Shown one piece after another: positions 52,901 through 63,925 of a stretch of 64,000 bases of DNA. This DNA is from Diogma glabrata (taxonomy: Eukaryota; Arthropoda; Insecta; Diptera; Cylindrotomidae): NCBI GenBank assembly GCA_963693315.1, contig OY856186.1, forward strand, positions 459,109,360-459,173,359, read 5' to 3'. The position numbers and the translations under genes were made by a program. Position 1 is the stretch's first letter. Each line of letters begins with the position of its first letter. The notes beneath the pieces were generated by a model. The model worked only from the letters and a program-made list of their open reading frames with translations, was not told the origin of the DNA and did not search any database.

Positions 52901-53118
52901 TTCAACAAAATTATGCCACGGAACCACCTGAAGAAGAAAGTAAAGATATTCATATTGATCTTTCAAATGAACAAAGTGAAACAGAATTTGTAGCTCAACC
53001 TGAGCAAGTTCAATTAAGGCGATCAACAAGAGTAAGACGAAAAACAAAAAAAAAATATATACAGAAGGGCAGTGTAATGTATTATACACGACATCTTTAT
53101 TCTATTATTTGTAGCTAA
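49860..53118 (+). pseudogene. Pol polyprotein of the Ty3/mag-like element, broken
   Basis: Domains in order are: protease (EIDSGSSVTAVSEQ), RT (ADYRITVNKF, KLDLSSAYNQ, INRLPFG), RNase H (KLITDASLYGVGA, FILCTDHKPLV), and integrase (HHCC region near 51900-52050, IDFCGP, VSDNGG and NGAAENAV carrying the three acidic residues). Lesions are in-frame stops at 50685, 51030, 51608 and 52178 and frameshifts near 51330 and 52650. The RT catalytic YxDD is reduced to LYDI at 50817-50822. The protein cannot be made whole or active. Confidence 0.9.
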
Positions 53119-53282
53119 AGTAAAAATTATCTTTGTTATTCCACTGTACTTAAAAACTAATATTGGACATCTATGTATCTTCCGTTTTGTCATTACAATA
53201 AAACTTAGTTGTTAATTTTCATTGTGTAAAAAAATTGCATTTTATTTAATTACGTAACTATATCATCATCGGTTATCTTACA
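53073..53282 (+). repeat. 3' LTR, 210 bp
   Basis: Preceded by a short purine-rich tract ACAGAAGGGCAG. It matches the 5' LTR except for about a dozen substitutions and small indels. Confidence 0.9.
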
Positions 53283-53330
53283 TTTTTGAGCTGAACTTAC
53301 TCACGAATCAGATTTCACATATATACGTAC

Positions 53331-54052
53331 TAGGGTTTCTCAAACGGGATCCCGGGGGTAAATTTTCATCCCGATTTCATCCCGGGATTCCGGGCATCCC
53401 GCTAATTTTTATTAACATATTTTTGTACTTTTTTCAAAGATATTAAAAGTTTTCTCACTCGAAAATCGAGTAGTTTTTAATTCTTTTCCCTCTGTAGTAA
53501 TTAATTTCGTTCAAAATTAGGAAAATGTTTTTTTTTTGACACATGGTTTTTATCATGGTTTTTTGTATGGTTTTTTTGACACATATAAACACAACAAATT
53601 AAAACCAATCAAACTTAAAATAGGTAGATTTTTCTGAGAAATCTACCTAAAACTTGCGCTTCATTTCTCTTAATTTATGTTTAATGGTTCTCCTGGACGG
53701 ATGGTTCAATGGACGTTTCGTCACGAAAATTCAGACAAAATTGAGTGATGGCGCCATTGACAACCTAGTTTTTTGAAAAATTGTTTAAAAATTTATTATG
53801 AATTTATTTTTGTTTTGTTTTTATGTATTCTTTTTTATTTAATTTTTGAAGTTTTTATAATTTAAAATAATGGAAATTTAAAAATCAATATCGCATTTTT
53901 TGTGCTGTTTTAATTTTACACATTTTTCTACCACCCAATTAGAAAAATCTAGCTTTTTAGTGTTTTCCGGGATTTTCTGGGATCCCGGGAATTTAATATT
54001 TTTTGTCCCGGCTTCCCGGGATTTGAATTTCTACGGGAAATGAGAAAGCCTA
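53331..54052. mobile_element. hAT MITE, 722 bp, with perfect 8-bp TSD
   Basis: The ends are TAGGGTTTCTCA and TGAGAAAGCCTA, flanked by identical octamers ATACGTAC (53323-53330 and 54053-54060). Subterminal regions at both ends carry repeated CCCGGGAT motifs. No transposase is encoded. It sits just after the Ty3 element. Confidence 0.93.
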
Positions 54053-54230
54053 ATACGTACGTTCTACCTTTAAATCTTCTTCTCACATAACGGTCTTCTT
54101 AGTAATTTTTCATTGGTCTATTCTTAAAATGGATGTTTATCACCATAACTTTTTTTTATAATGTTTTAATACTGAATGAAATTCAAACCATAAAATGTTA
54201 TGGCGAATTATTGAATTACAGAGAACTTAT

Positions 54231-54381
54231 ATAGTGTATTCTTTTCGGCTGTAACGAACAAATTCCAACACCGATTTATCGAATTTTGTATTCTTTTGGA
54301 ATGAATTTCAATACAAAAAAAATAATTCGGTGTTGGAACTGTACTGAAATTTGTTCGGTACAGCCGAAAAGAATACACTAT
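54231..54381. mobile_element. Foldback MITE, 151 bp
   Basis: ATAGTGTATTCTTTTCGGCT at the left is the inverse of the right end. A second pair, ATTCCAACACCGA and TCGGTGTTGGAA, lies inside. Confidence 0.8.
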
Positions 54382-54399
54382 TATATACACGAAGTTTCG

Positions 54400-55640
54400 A
54401 AATTTTTTTTATCTCTCCGTCCAAATGGTGTCGGACCAAATCGAACAAGCATCGATATGTTTTACTGACAGTTAACACAATTCTACAAATATTTAGAATG
54501 CAAATGTTGCATTCAGTTAACTACAAAATCTTTATTGGTAAAAATAATATTTCAATTAAGCAGCATTTAGAATTTGGAGACTATTTAGACCAAAGAACTG
54601 TAAACTATCGGATAAGGTTGACTTTACTTTATTTTTCTTTATGATTGTCGTTACAATCATATACCTCAGGTTCGTTTTAAATCTCTTTCTTATTAAAATT
54701 TACATCCTTGACTTGATTGAAAATCACTCATCTTTATTTCAAAGACAATTGAAGTTGTTGATGCTTGAGTTAAAAAATTTTTCTACGTAAAACAAGCAAG
54801 GACCCGAATCTATAATTACAACAAAGCCGCCTGGTATTTATAAAAATAAACATATAAGTTTAGACGGATTATAGATCAAGTTATATTACCAAAAGCTTAG
54901 ATGCTAAATATTAGCATACAAAAATCAATGATGTTTACTTCAAGTAAATAAATTTTTTTGAAAAGTTTCACTAGATTGTAATGGGAAACGAACCTCCAAA
55001 ACCTGTCCATATTCAAAAGATAAGAAAATATTATTACTATAGTTTGTTTATGACATTAACACTTGATTTAAATAAATTTAGCGAACCGGATGTCTATGAT
55101 CAAACATTCAATCTAGTAAAACGGTAATTCCAACTAATGCAAGTCAACATTGACAATAAATTCCAACGATCTGCAAGAAACGATTGAAATTGGTCGTGAC
55201 ATTTATCTTGGTGACATTGTTAGTTTTTTTGTTATGATATACTTTTCTTTTTAGTGTATTTTTTTGTCTCTTACATTCTTGTTTCAACTTTTCAGCTTTA
55301 CCTATCTCAACATTATTTAGATTGCCCTTCGAGGATGATTTAAAAAATTCGTTTTATGGGCATTTTATGGTTGGTTTATCTTGTTTAATAACCTTAATCC
55401 AAATTTCATAAATATATTTAAAACAAGTGTATTTTGTTTAACTTTATTTGTACATTTTAACTTACTTTATAAAAACTCCTCCTTATTATATTGTCTTATA
55501 AACTATGATATTATTATTACTTTTAAGAAACATTAAAAATGATCGAATTGCACTGAAAATTAATAGTTCTTGAATTATCTGAAGTACAAGTTTAATAATA
55601 CACCCCTTTTGACTAGAGTAAAATTTTAAATGAAAATTTC
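54400..55640. other. AT-rich noncoding stretch
   Basis: Only short frames without motifs. It is the 3' flank of the minus-strand peptide gene. Confidence 0.4.
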
Positions 55641-55642
55641 AT

Positions 55643-55955
55643 CTAACCAAGGAATAATAATTTTTTAAGCTTAAGCAATTTCAGGAATTCACTTGGTTCT
55701 TGTGGATTGTATTTATCGGCATTATCAATCTGACCAAATGGTGTTTCATCAACTGGATGTGTTGATACAATAGCAACAGCTAAAAGGCAAATCATAAGTG
55801 TCTAGAAAAAAATATAAAATATTTGTTTCTTTAAACAAAATCACAATAATTAGCTTAATCTAATGTTACGCGGAACATTATTACAATCACCACTTAACAT
55901 TTATTAATTGATTAATAAATTAATTCACTAAACGTACCATTAAAATGAATTTCAT
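55643..55955 (-). CDS. Small secreted amphipathic peptide precursor, paralogue
   Basis: Exon 1 (55955-55938) encodes MKFILM. A 136-bp intron (GTACGT to TCTAG) separates it in phase 0 from exon 2 (55801-55643), giving 58 residues. It aligns without gaps to the plus-strand copies for 56 positions. The signal peptide (1-20) and the PVDETPFG (22-29) and YNPQEPS (37-43) blocks are conserved; the middle (30-36) and the end differ. The C-terminus, FLKLLKLKKLLFLG, is a Leu/Lys amphipathic segment again ending in Gly. The preserved frame, intron position and charge pattern despite sequence divergence argue for a working gene. Function (antimicrobial, venom or signalling) is not shown by the sequence. 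Confidence 0.85.
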
Positions 55956-56051
55956 TTTGTTTTAAGATTTTTGTATTTTGATTAAAGAAAAAAAGATGCA
56001 ATAAGTTTGTTTGATACAAGTAAACTGATGATTTCAAGAGGAGTCTATGTT

Positions 56052-56060
56052 CTTTTTATA
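56052..56060 (-). promoter_or_regulatory. TATA box of the minus-strand peptide gene
   Basis: TATAAAAAG on the minus strand lies about 97 bases before the ATG, the same spacing as in the plus-strand copies. Confidence 0.65.
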
Positions 56061-56855
56061 CTTGTCACTGACATCGATTTTTACACAAAACGAGAATTTT
56101 TATGAAGATCAACAAAAATTGAGAAAATTCGATAATGAGCTTTTATAATTATTGGGTAGGTGTGATGATGAATATTTGATAGGTAGAAGGGAGGATTCAT
56201 ATTTGTTTTTTCGTTAAAAACTAATTGTTAAAAAATTATAAGTTCATATTATGACATAACATAGTATGACAATTGATGGTGATAATATTATTGTGCTAGG
56301 GCTTGTTGGTCGACAAACCAGTTTAATTGAACGTTGAAATGGTGCTGATCTAAATTGTTTCCTTCGTTGTTTTTAGAATACTTTAGTGATAGAAGCTTTA
56401 ATAAATCTATATTAGGAACTGAACATTTAGAGGTTAGTAACAAAAAACAAAATCAGATTTTGATAAGTGCACATACTTAAGAACAATAATTAAAACGTTA
56501 ACATTAAAACTCAAGATGTATCTCGTGTAGGATTTAATGTCGATACATAAGACATCCTCTTAAACCATTTGACATAAAAAATTAATGCTAAACATTTAAG
56601 AATTAAATGGCCCATATATTAAGAATCAACCAATATTTTATCAATATGATGCTCGTGCCAAAAAAAACATACACTTATAGAATCGCAACAATATGAAACT
56701 TTTCTAAATATAACGTAAAGACGTAAATTTTGTGTTTCGTCCACGGTGCTCGACGATTTTTATAAGGTCTCGGCTACACTATATCTAAAACTATCGATGT
56801 AATAGAGAATATTTCCGTTACAAGTTTGAATTAGTTGTAAAATGTTAGGTTGAAT
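56061..56855. other. 5' flank of the minus-strand peptide gene
   Basis: AT-rich DNA without frames or element ends. Regulatory sites may be present but none is clear. Confidence 0.35.
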
Positions 56856-56868
56856 AAAAAGTTATTAA

Positions 56869-57865
56869 ATTCGATAGATTTTACCGCTGGTACTTGGCGA
56901 AACATGATGAATACTTTTTGTAAATAAAATTTCTTATTGTTATTTCGTAGAGTTTTTTATTATTAATAAATTAACTATTTAGTTATATTTAATTAACGCT
57001 CGATCTTGCTCAGATTGCCCTGCTATATATATATTGGCCAAACGGGTCGTGATTTCCAGAGTCGTTGCTCTGAACATTTTCGAGGTCTCAAGCTAGGTTA
57101 TTCATCCTCTACATCTGCCAACCATTTGATTTCCGAAAACCATAATGCTTGCTTCAAGAATAACGAAAATGTAAAAATTTTACACAGTGAAGCCAAAGGT
57201 CCCAAGCTAGATGCCTTAGAATACCCTCTTCTTTCAAAACAATGTTCTTAACGAACAAACAGATTTCAAAATTTCTCCATTAAGTAATCCAGATTTATTC
57301 TACCAAAAGCCGTCATCTACCTCTGTAACATAAAAAGAAAATATGGTAATCTCTTTGAACACTTAAATTTATATAATTAACATCATTGACCATTCTTAAT
57401 TTTAATTGTTATTCCTTTATGTACATATTTTTTTTATATCCTTTATATCCTTCCTGTCATTAAAATATTTTTGCACCTTCTCCAATTGTCATTGATTTTA
57501 GTTTTATGTTTAATAAATTATGACCTACAATTTATCAATGAATTTAAAATGTTCAAAACAAAGGAATTTTAATAGAAAAAATTTGTAATTACTATATTAC
57601 CTAACGCCTATGTCTACTCCTTAAAAGTTTAAGTTATGCATAAGAATAAGAAATATTTTTGCAATATGTTTATTGAGTTACCATGGCGTAATATGTTAAT
57701 ATAAATTTTAAATTTAAATCAGTCTTTTGTAAGCTCCTGAAAATGATGTAAAAATCGAAATCAGATCGAGCGCATTAATTAAATATAACTAAATAGTTAA
57801 TTTATTAATAATAAAAAACTCTGCGAAATAACAACAAGAAATTTTATTTACAAAAAAGTAATAAG
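56869..57865 (+). mobile_element. PLE fragment with inverted flanks
   Basis: A PLE endonuclease fragment sits between inverted repeats of about 100 bp: 56905-57003 and 57764-57865 (AGATCGAGCGCATTAATTAA read inverted on the left). PLE copies are known to carry such inverted terminal segments. The tail has GATG-TAAAAATCGAAATC near 57745. Confidence 0.7.
56995..57290 (+). pseudogene. PLE GIY-YIG endonuclease fragment
   Basis: The frame 57006-57251 reads YIYIGQTGRDFQSRCSEHF, then [11 protein letters not shown] and GPKLDALEYPL: the second half of the GIY-YIG domain and the following region. The Cys pair just upstream (CSDCPAIY) is in another frame. It is closely related to the minus-strand fragment at 39500-39925. 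Confidence 0.78.
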
Positions 57866-57897
57866 TTATTAGTTATAGAAAGATTTGTTTATATAAA

Positions 57898-58104
57898 GTG
57901 ACAGCTTTTTTGTTTAATATTTCAAGGCCTTTAATATTAATAGTCTTTGTCTATATTGTTTATACATCTGTGTCACTATTTGCGGAACCTAAAGCCGCAT
58001 ATCAAGGTATCCAGCACTCAAAAATCTGTTTTGTGAATTCAGAGAAATCTCACGGTCTGGTGTGGTATTTACTTGATTGTACTTTCATTAACTTAAAAAG
58101 TTAA
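57898..58104 (+). CDS. Possible small secreted peptide, unrecognised
   Basis: A 68-codon frame without an ATG start contains a hydrophobic stretch (PLILIVFVYIVYTSVSLFA) followed by EPKAAYQGIQ, two Cys and a stop. It resembles a signal peptide plus short secreted part. A TTTCAAG acceptor-like string lies just before the hydrophobic part (57920-57926), so it could be a second exon. The DNA downstream is duplicated at 60050-60455 but the frame is not. I do not recognise it. Confidence 0.25.
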   Translation: MTAFLFNISRPLILIVFVYIVYTSVSLFAEPKAAYQGIQHSKICFVNSEKSHGLVWYLLDCTFINLKS

Positions 58105-58490
58105 GTTTGAGTTTCAAATAGAAACTATTAGAAAATTCGATCAAACTATTAAATGTACGAGTAAAATCAAGCTAATTCATTTAGCTACCGTAAATTAGTG
58201 TCGTTATTTGAGAGAAGTACAAACATTAAAATTGTTCTTGAATTTTTATTTGCAAGTATTTATGAATTCAACATGAAAGCGTAAAGGTGAACAAAAAGTA
58301 ACACAAATCTTTTGAAAAAATTTAACTATCGAACTTTGAATATATTAATTAACTTGATTTTATCTCAGGTTCAATGAAAGAAATCATCATAAACCTTGTA
58401 GAAAAAAACTGTATCCTGAATTTTTGAGATCAACAAATTTCTCATTAAATCAACATTTGTTTTACAACTATAAAATAAACCTTAACACTT
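58095..58490 (+). repeat. ~400-bp direct repeat, copy 1
   Basis: The segment from AATAGAAACTATTAGAAAA to TCAACATTTGTTTTACAACT matches 60050-60455 with moderate divergence (GTGTCGTTATTTGAGAGAAG identical). It could be a 3' untranslated region of the frame just upstream. Confidence 0.8.
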
Positions 58491-59299
58491 AGTCGACATG
58501 TACGCTTAGAATTAAAATAAAAATTATATTAGGTTTGACCGACACATAATATTTATAAAATCAATAGCAAACGTTTAAATAATCAAACAAAAAACGTTTA
58601 TACGTCAATTTTAAATGTATGCTAATACTTACTATTTGACCATAAACATGAAAAGGCAAAAATTCATAGTAAGTTCATATTAAAATTCTTCTACAATGTT
58701 ACTCTTAGATATTAACGACTGTTATACGCAACAGTTCAGTGTGGGTTGGTTGTTTAGACAACTAGATCTCTTTACCAAAAAAGCTTGAACAAGAGAAGAC
58801 TTTTATTACCATTTTTGACGGTAACTTAACGTGTTTGATTTTAAAAAATTAATGTCAATGCAACTACGGTTTTGAAATAGAATAAAACTTGTTGACATTA
58901 AAAATTAAACCGTTAAAATATATTCAAAGTTAATGTTCTTCTCAGCTACTTAACAAAACTAGCACTGAAACATTAAGTAATTGATATGATTAGTAATGAA
59001 GCTAAAATTTTAGACGAGGCAGTTAGTTTACAACATACAGAATATTTAGAGAGTAACAATATTATTTTTCATCATCAATCTGGTTTCCGCCAGTTTCACA
59101 GCTGTGAATCTCTTGTAAACCTTAAAGGGCTTAAAAATGTTTATTGATCTACCTAATGATCTAAAGGGGGAGCAAACATTAGCTAAATTTAAGAAAGGAG
59201 TCAAAATATGCTGCAAAAAAATTTTTTTGTTATAGATTGTTTAGTTTTTTTTTTGGTTATTTTAATTTTTTGAATTTCTTAAAGGAAAAAAAATAAAAA
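58491..59299. other. AT-rich noncoding stretch
   Basis: Nothing recognisable. Confidence 0.35.
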
Positions 59300-59940
59300 A
59301 GTTTTTCGTCAAACGGCTGTAAAGTTTAACTTTACTGCCGCTATGCTAGGGAGTTAGTTTAAGTCTTACTTTTCTGACTGCGGCTGCAAAAGTAACGCCA
59401 TTTTTATTTTATACTACGGCGACTGTAAAGTAGCATTTGTTATTTTGTTATTTTTTCAAACAATTTGAATAACTATGACAACAAAAAATAAGTTGATTCT
59501 CATTGGATTATAATATTTTGAATTATTGTATGTTACTAAGACAACAAAACATAACAAACAGTTTCAATGGATGATGAAATTTTGAGTTATTGTATAATTA
59601 TAACAACAAAATAACAACTATTTCAATTGAATTATGAAATTTTGAAAAGGCTGCTTTGATAAAAAAATTTTATTAATACAAATTTAAATGTTTTTTTTCT
59701 CTTTTTTGGAAGTAATTATAACGATAAAAATTCATATTTATAAAAATTTTGATGTATTAATTTCATATTTATAAAAAATTTAAACGTTTGCCGAAAAAAT
59801 ACTGTATTTAATTTTGAGCTAAAGTGACTTTTTGTGTATCGTCTATAATGTGTATCGTCAGCCTCTCTACGGTCGGCCGTCAAACTATAGACTCAACACA
59901 AAAAGTATCACTTTAGCTCCTAATTAAATAATGTACTATT
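59300..59940 (+). mobile_element. MITE family C, copy 2
   Basis: The copy starts with the CGGCTGTAAAGTTTAACTTT foldback (59320-59440) and ends with the second foldback (GAGCTAAAGTGACTTTTTGT near 59815, inverse ending near 59920). It is the reverse complement of 20098-20595. Confidence 0.78.
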
Positions 59941-60049
59941 TTCTTTAAATTTTACTTTGGAATTTTATAATGTTTGTACACAAATAATAGATCTATGATC
60001 TAAATGAAAATATATAAATAAATATAAAAAATAATTCCATTTATATATT

Positions 60050-60455
60050 TACGAAGTTCGAATTTTAAATAGAAACTATTAGAAAAATCGAACAAACTAT
60101 TAAATGTACAAGTACAACCAAGTTAATTCATTTAGCTGCCGTAAATTAGTGTCGTTATTTGAGAGAAGTACAAAAACATTGAAATCGTTCTTGAATTTTT
60201 ATTTGCAAGCATTTATGATTCAACATGAAAGCGAATATATAAATCATAAACAAAGAGTAACACAATTTTTTTGAAATACATATTTGAACTGTCGAACTTT
60301 GAATGTATGTATTAATTAATTTGGTTTTACTAAGGTTCAATGAACGTTTAAATCATAATGAACCTTGTAGAAAAAAACTGTATCTTGAATTTTTGAGATC
60401 AATAAATTTCTCATTAAATCAACATTTGTTTTATAACTAGAATAAACCTTAACTG
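60050..60455 (+). repeat. ~400-bp direct repeat, copy 2
   Basis: See 58095-58490. The MITE family C element lies immediately upstream, where copy 1 has a short frame. Confidence 0.8.
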
Positions 60456-60884
60456 ATAATTGTGTGTTTAGACTCTGAAGAAAAGTCATCTATCGACACC
60501 GAAAATTACTTAGTTCAATAATCGTATTGGCTATATCAGACATCAAAGGATTGTCTTCTTAAAAATTTTAGAATGTGAGTCAGAGCAATGCTCATAAAAT
60601 TGGGGAGTATCTTAAAATTAATCGACATAACAATATTTTTCAACGATAGTATATGAAAAATCCGTTTTCATACGGCTTAATCTTCTGTGAAAGTAACCTT
60701 TTTTCTTTCTTTTTTTTATTTAATGTTAGGCATGTTTAGTGTTAACCATTATAGATTAACGTCTCTGAATGTCCGAAGATACTATGCTAACTAGGGAACT
60801 AGCGTTCGAGAGTATTTATCAACTATCGTAAATTTCGTAATCAACTATCGTAATATAATAAATTAACGTAAAATTATCAGGAAA

Positions 60885-61165
60885 GACCCACGCCGGTAAG
60901 GCATTGGCAGAGATGAGAGACTCTGTTAAAAAAATCGCGTTGAAAAGCGACAGTTCTACATCTTGTCACTTGAACCGTATAAGGATGGGTTACCATCTGC
61001 TCTGGTGAAACGTGCGAAGTTTGCTGGTTCAGGCAAAATCGATTTGATCTCCGAAAACGCCCGTTCGTCTATAACATACTTGTAAAATACCGTCAAATCA
61101 GCAACGTCTCTTTTATGTTGCAGGGAATCAAGCTCGTTAGTAAGATTTAAGTTGTCGATCAATTC
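60885..61165 (-). pseudogene. LINE RT C-terminus, second subfamily
   Basis: Minus-strand peptides NELDSLQHKRDVADLTVFYK and SILPEPANFARFTR match the C-terminal region of Jockey-like polymerases. After a shift near 60975 the frame HPYTVQVTRCRTVAFQRDFF continues the same family. It is more diverged from the 34.6 and 48.1 kb copies than those are from each other. Confidence 0.75.
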
Positions 61166-61169
61166 AACA

Positions 61170-61232
61170 GTTTTTGCAACAGCTGTTGCTGTTTTCTATA
61201 CAGCAACAGCTGTATAGAAAATCAAGATATTT
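61170..61232. repeat. Nested foldback beside the assembly gap
   Basis: ACAGCTGTTGCTGT and ACAGCAACAGCTGT are exact inverses around TTTCTAT. The flanking TTTTCTATA and TATAGAAAA pair in a second way. The last sequenced bases before the gap follow. Confidence 0.75.
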
Positions 61233-61241
61233 CAAACTACT

Positions 61242-61441
61242 NNNNNNNNNNNNNNNNNNNNNNNNNNNNNNNNNNNNNNNNNNNNNNNNNNNNNNNNNNN
61301 NNNNNNNNNNNNNNNNNNNNNNNNNNNNNNNNNNNNNNNNNNNNNNNNNNNNNNNNNNNNNNNNNNNNNNNNNNNNNNNNNNNNNNNNNNNNNNNNNNNN
61401 NNNNNNNNNNNNNNNNNNNNNNNNNNNNNNNNNNNNNNNNN
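61242..61441. other. Assembly gap, 200 N
   Basis: Exactly 200 unknown bases, a conventional scaffolding gap size. True distance is unknown, and peptides drawn across it are meaningless. Confidence 0.99.
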
Positions 61442-61998
61442 GACCCAAAATTTTGAGAAACACCCAAAAAGTGAGAGTAGGATTTTTAAAATTTTGTCAT
61501 AAATCTTATACTTCCGAAGGCCGAAGTAATTTATGTAGGTGTACGACTTGACTTATAAATTTTGAATATTTTTGGATTATTGTGGACACTAAATATTAAT
61601 CAATTATAGTTTGAATAATAAAAGAATTATTTCTTAATACAGATACGGTACAGCGTCTCATTGTACTTAAGACCTCAACTTAAAAATTGAAAGGAACTTG
61701 TTCAAATAATTAAATGACAAAAAAAAACATCCCGGAACAAATTAAAAATGAAATTCAGTTCAAAAATTTGTCTGTAAAACGAAAAATTTATAAAAATTAA
61801 TACAAAACAAATTCGAAGTAAAAATTACCACAATCAAATTTCCACGTACATTTTCATTTCATAACCAAAAATTACATGAAATCATTTTTGAATTGGGAAG
61901 GATTTGACTGTACACATAATCGCCAAATTATGTTTGATGAACTGTTGCATTTATAATTTTTATTATACATACCATTTAATTCATCAACTTACAATTTG

Positions 61999-62006
61999 TA
62001 TAAATA
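61999..62006 (+). promoter_or_regulatory. TATA box of peptide gene copy 3
   Basis: TATAAATA in the same position relative to the ATG as in copy 1. Confidence 0.6.
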
Positions 62007-62104
62007 GACAACAAACTATTTCATTAAACCACAATCGTTTTGTGACAAACAAACTAAATACATCTTAATCCAAAAAGAAATTAATAATAAAAAGTTTATT
62101 CAAA

Positions 62105-62361
62105 ATGAAATTCATATTAGTGGTATGTGATATAAGTGATAATTTTTTTATAAATCTTTGTTAATTAAAGTGAAATTATTTACTAAAAAATTTCTAAATT
62201 TACAGACCGTCATGATTTGCCTACTAGCCATCGTTATTGTTTCGGCAGCACCAATAGATGAAACACCGTTCGGTGAAGTTTATGGAGCTGAACAATATCA
62301 TCCTCAAGATCCCAGCTCATTCATCAAATGGAAGCACATTAAGAAAATCTTATTTGGTTAA
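62105..62361 (+). CDS. Small secreted amphipathic peptide precursor, copy 3
   Basis: Exons 62105-62122 and 62206-62361 with an 83-bp intron encode a 57-residue protein identical to copy 1. The two genes are either a very recent duplicate pair or two alleles of one locus placed in tandem by scaffolding. Features of the product are as described for copy 1: signal peptide 1-20, PIDETPFG at 22-29, basic C-terminus 45-57 ending in Gly. Confidence 0.8.
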
Positions 62362-63524
62362 GTAAATAACGTTAAGATTTTGGTATTACATAATATTATA
62401 TAGCAGTTATACCAAAACAAAACAAGAATATTGGACAATAAGAACGATGACTTGTCGTTAAATTTCTTAATTTAAGATCTCGTCAATATTTTTGAATTTC
62501 ACTAATTAAAATGTTGGTTGTCTAAACACATTTTATTCATTCATAAATCAAATCATGTATTTAGTATAACATTTTTTACGTAATTTTAAGATAAAATAAA
62601 AAATTTGAATAAAAATTGTCTTTGAACTATTATAATTATGTAAAGAAAACTTCGAGTTAGAAGGAGGGATTTTGCGAAAGCTCATTGAACATATAGCAAT
62701 ATGCATATATGTACATTGTACATATGAGTATTTAGTCTCAGAAAAAGCAATATTATTTAATTAAAAAGCTGGAACTTCAGAAAAAGTTGTACATGGATAG
62801 AAAGATCAAAATAGAAAACTAAGTAAATAAACAAGATTACATAAATATCAATTAGCCTTTAAACAGATTTTAAGTTTTAGCAATTATTATCGGAAGTCTT
62901 GTATCATTATCACTAGTTGTTTTGAAGGTAATATAAGATTTGTTGTAAGACTTGATTTGCTAAATGAGTATATGGAGCTTCATTAGCAAGATTTAAAGAT
63001 TCTTTTTTCAGATAATCATAGTTAATTCAAGTTTGAAGTTGATAACACGCTTAACATATTTTGAGGATGATTATCAGAGAAACATGCAACAGCTTATCAA
63101 TCGTTGTTTTTTGGATAGATTTTTCATTTTAATAGTCAGATTTTCGAAGCAATAAAACAAAAACAATGCATGGTGCTCAACGACAAATATGTACACTATA
63201 ATAAAATACTGTGACCGTACCCGAAATTGGACTTAAGCTTTAAATTTCAAATTTGAAAGGAATTTAAATAGAAAATTAAATTTTCAACTATTGTTTAATA
63301 TGTATAGATTAGGATATATTGCGAAATTCAACAATTCATCAGAGGTTCAAAAATATGGTTAGAGGTATATATATTACTACGATAAACGATTTTTCTATAA
63401 AATTGTTCAAGTAGTCGAAATGTAACTGTTCTAAAATCATGATAAACTACAACTTGCTTTTCATAAACGAAAAATGAAATTCAAGAGATAACTTTCTAAA
63501 GGCTGATTTCGCAAATAGAAAAAT

Positions 63525-63925
63525 ATGGAGGGGCTGAAGTCTCAAGCTCTGAGATATCAAGACTTCGGTCTGGGTTAAGGATTTAGATATAGTTTTCGGC
63601 ATAAAACTTTTATGAGGACATTGTTTTTAGTTGTGGGCAGCGATGTATATCAAACATAGCTCTTTGTTAAAGTACATGTAATTTTTTATCTCCGTTTAAA
63701 AAAAAATTACAAAACTAATACGAAAATATGGAGGGGCTGAAATCTCACAGCTCTGAGATATCAAGACTTCGGTCTGGGTTAAGGATTTTGATATAGTTTT
63801 CGGCAAAAAACTTTTATGAGGACATGGTTTTTAGTTTTGGGCAGCGATGTACATCAAACATAACTCTTTGTTAAAGTACAAGTATTTTTTATCGCTGTTT
63901 AAAAATTTCTTACAAAACTAACACG
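63525..63925 (+). repeat. Tandem ~200-bp duplication
   Basis: The block AATATGGAGGGGCTGAAGTC to CGTTTAAAAAAAAATTAC (63522-63710) is repeated with changes at 63725-63915. Copy 1 of the segment has only one unit. The 56-bp satellite begins again at 63957. Confidence 0.85.

Larger units (their letters stand above)
48625..53282 (+). mobile_element. Ty3/mag-like LTR retrotransposon, full length
   Basis: LTRs at 48625-48831 and 53073-53282 begin TGTAATG and end CTTACA. TTTTT flanks both ends, fitting a 5-bp target duplication. A CATGACGACGAGAATT segment, a plausible primer-binding region, follows the 5' LTR. Gag, protease, RT, RNase H and integrase are in Ty3 order. The LTRs differ at about a dozen positions, so the insertion is not recent, matching the many lesions in pol. 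Confidence 0.92.

Noticed and set aside
61164..61551. Frames running across the N gap
   Set aside because: The residues inside the gap are unknown; no real sequence supports them.
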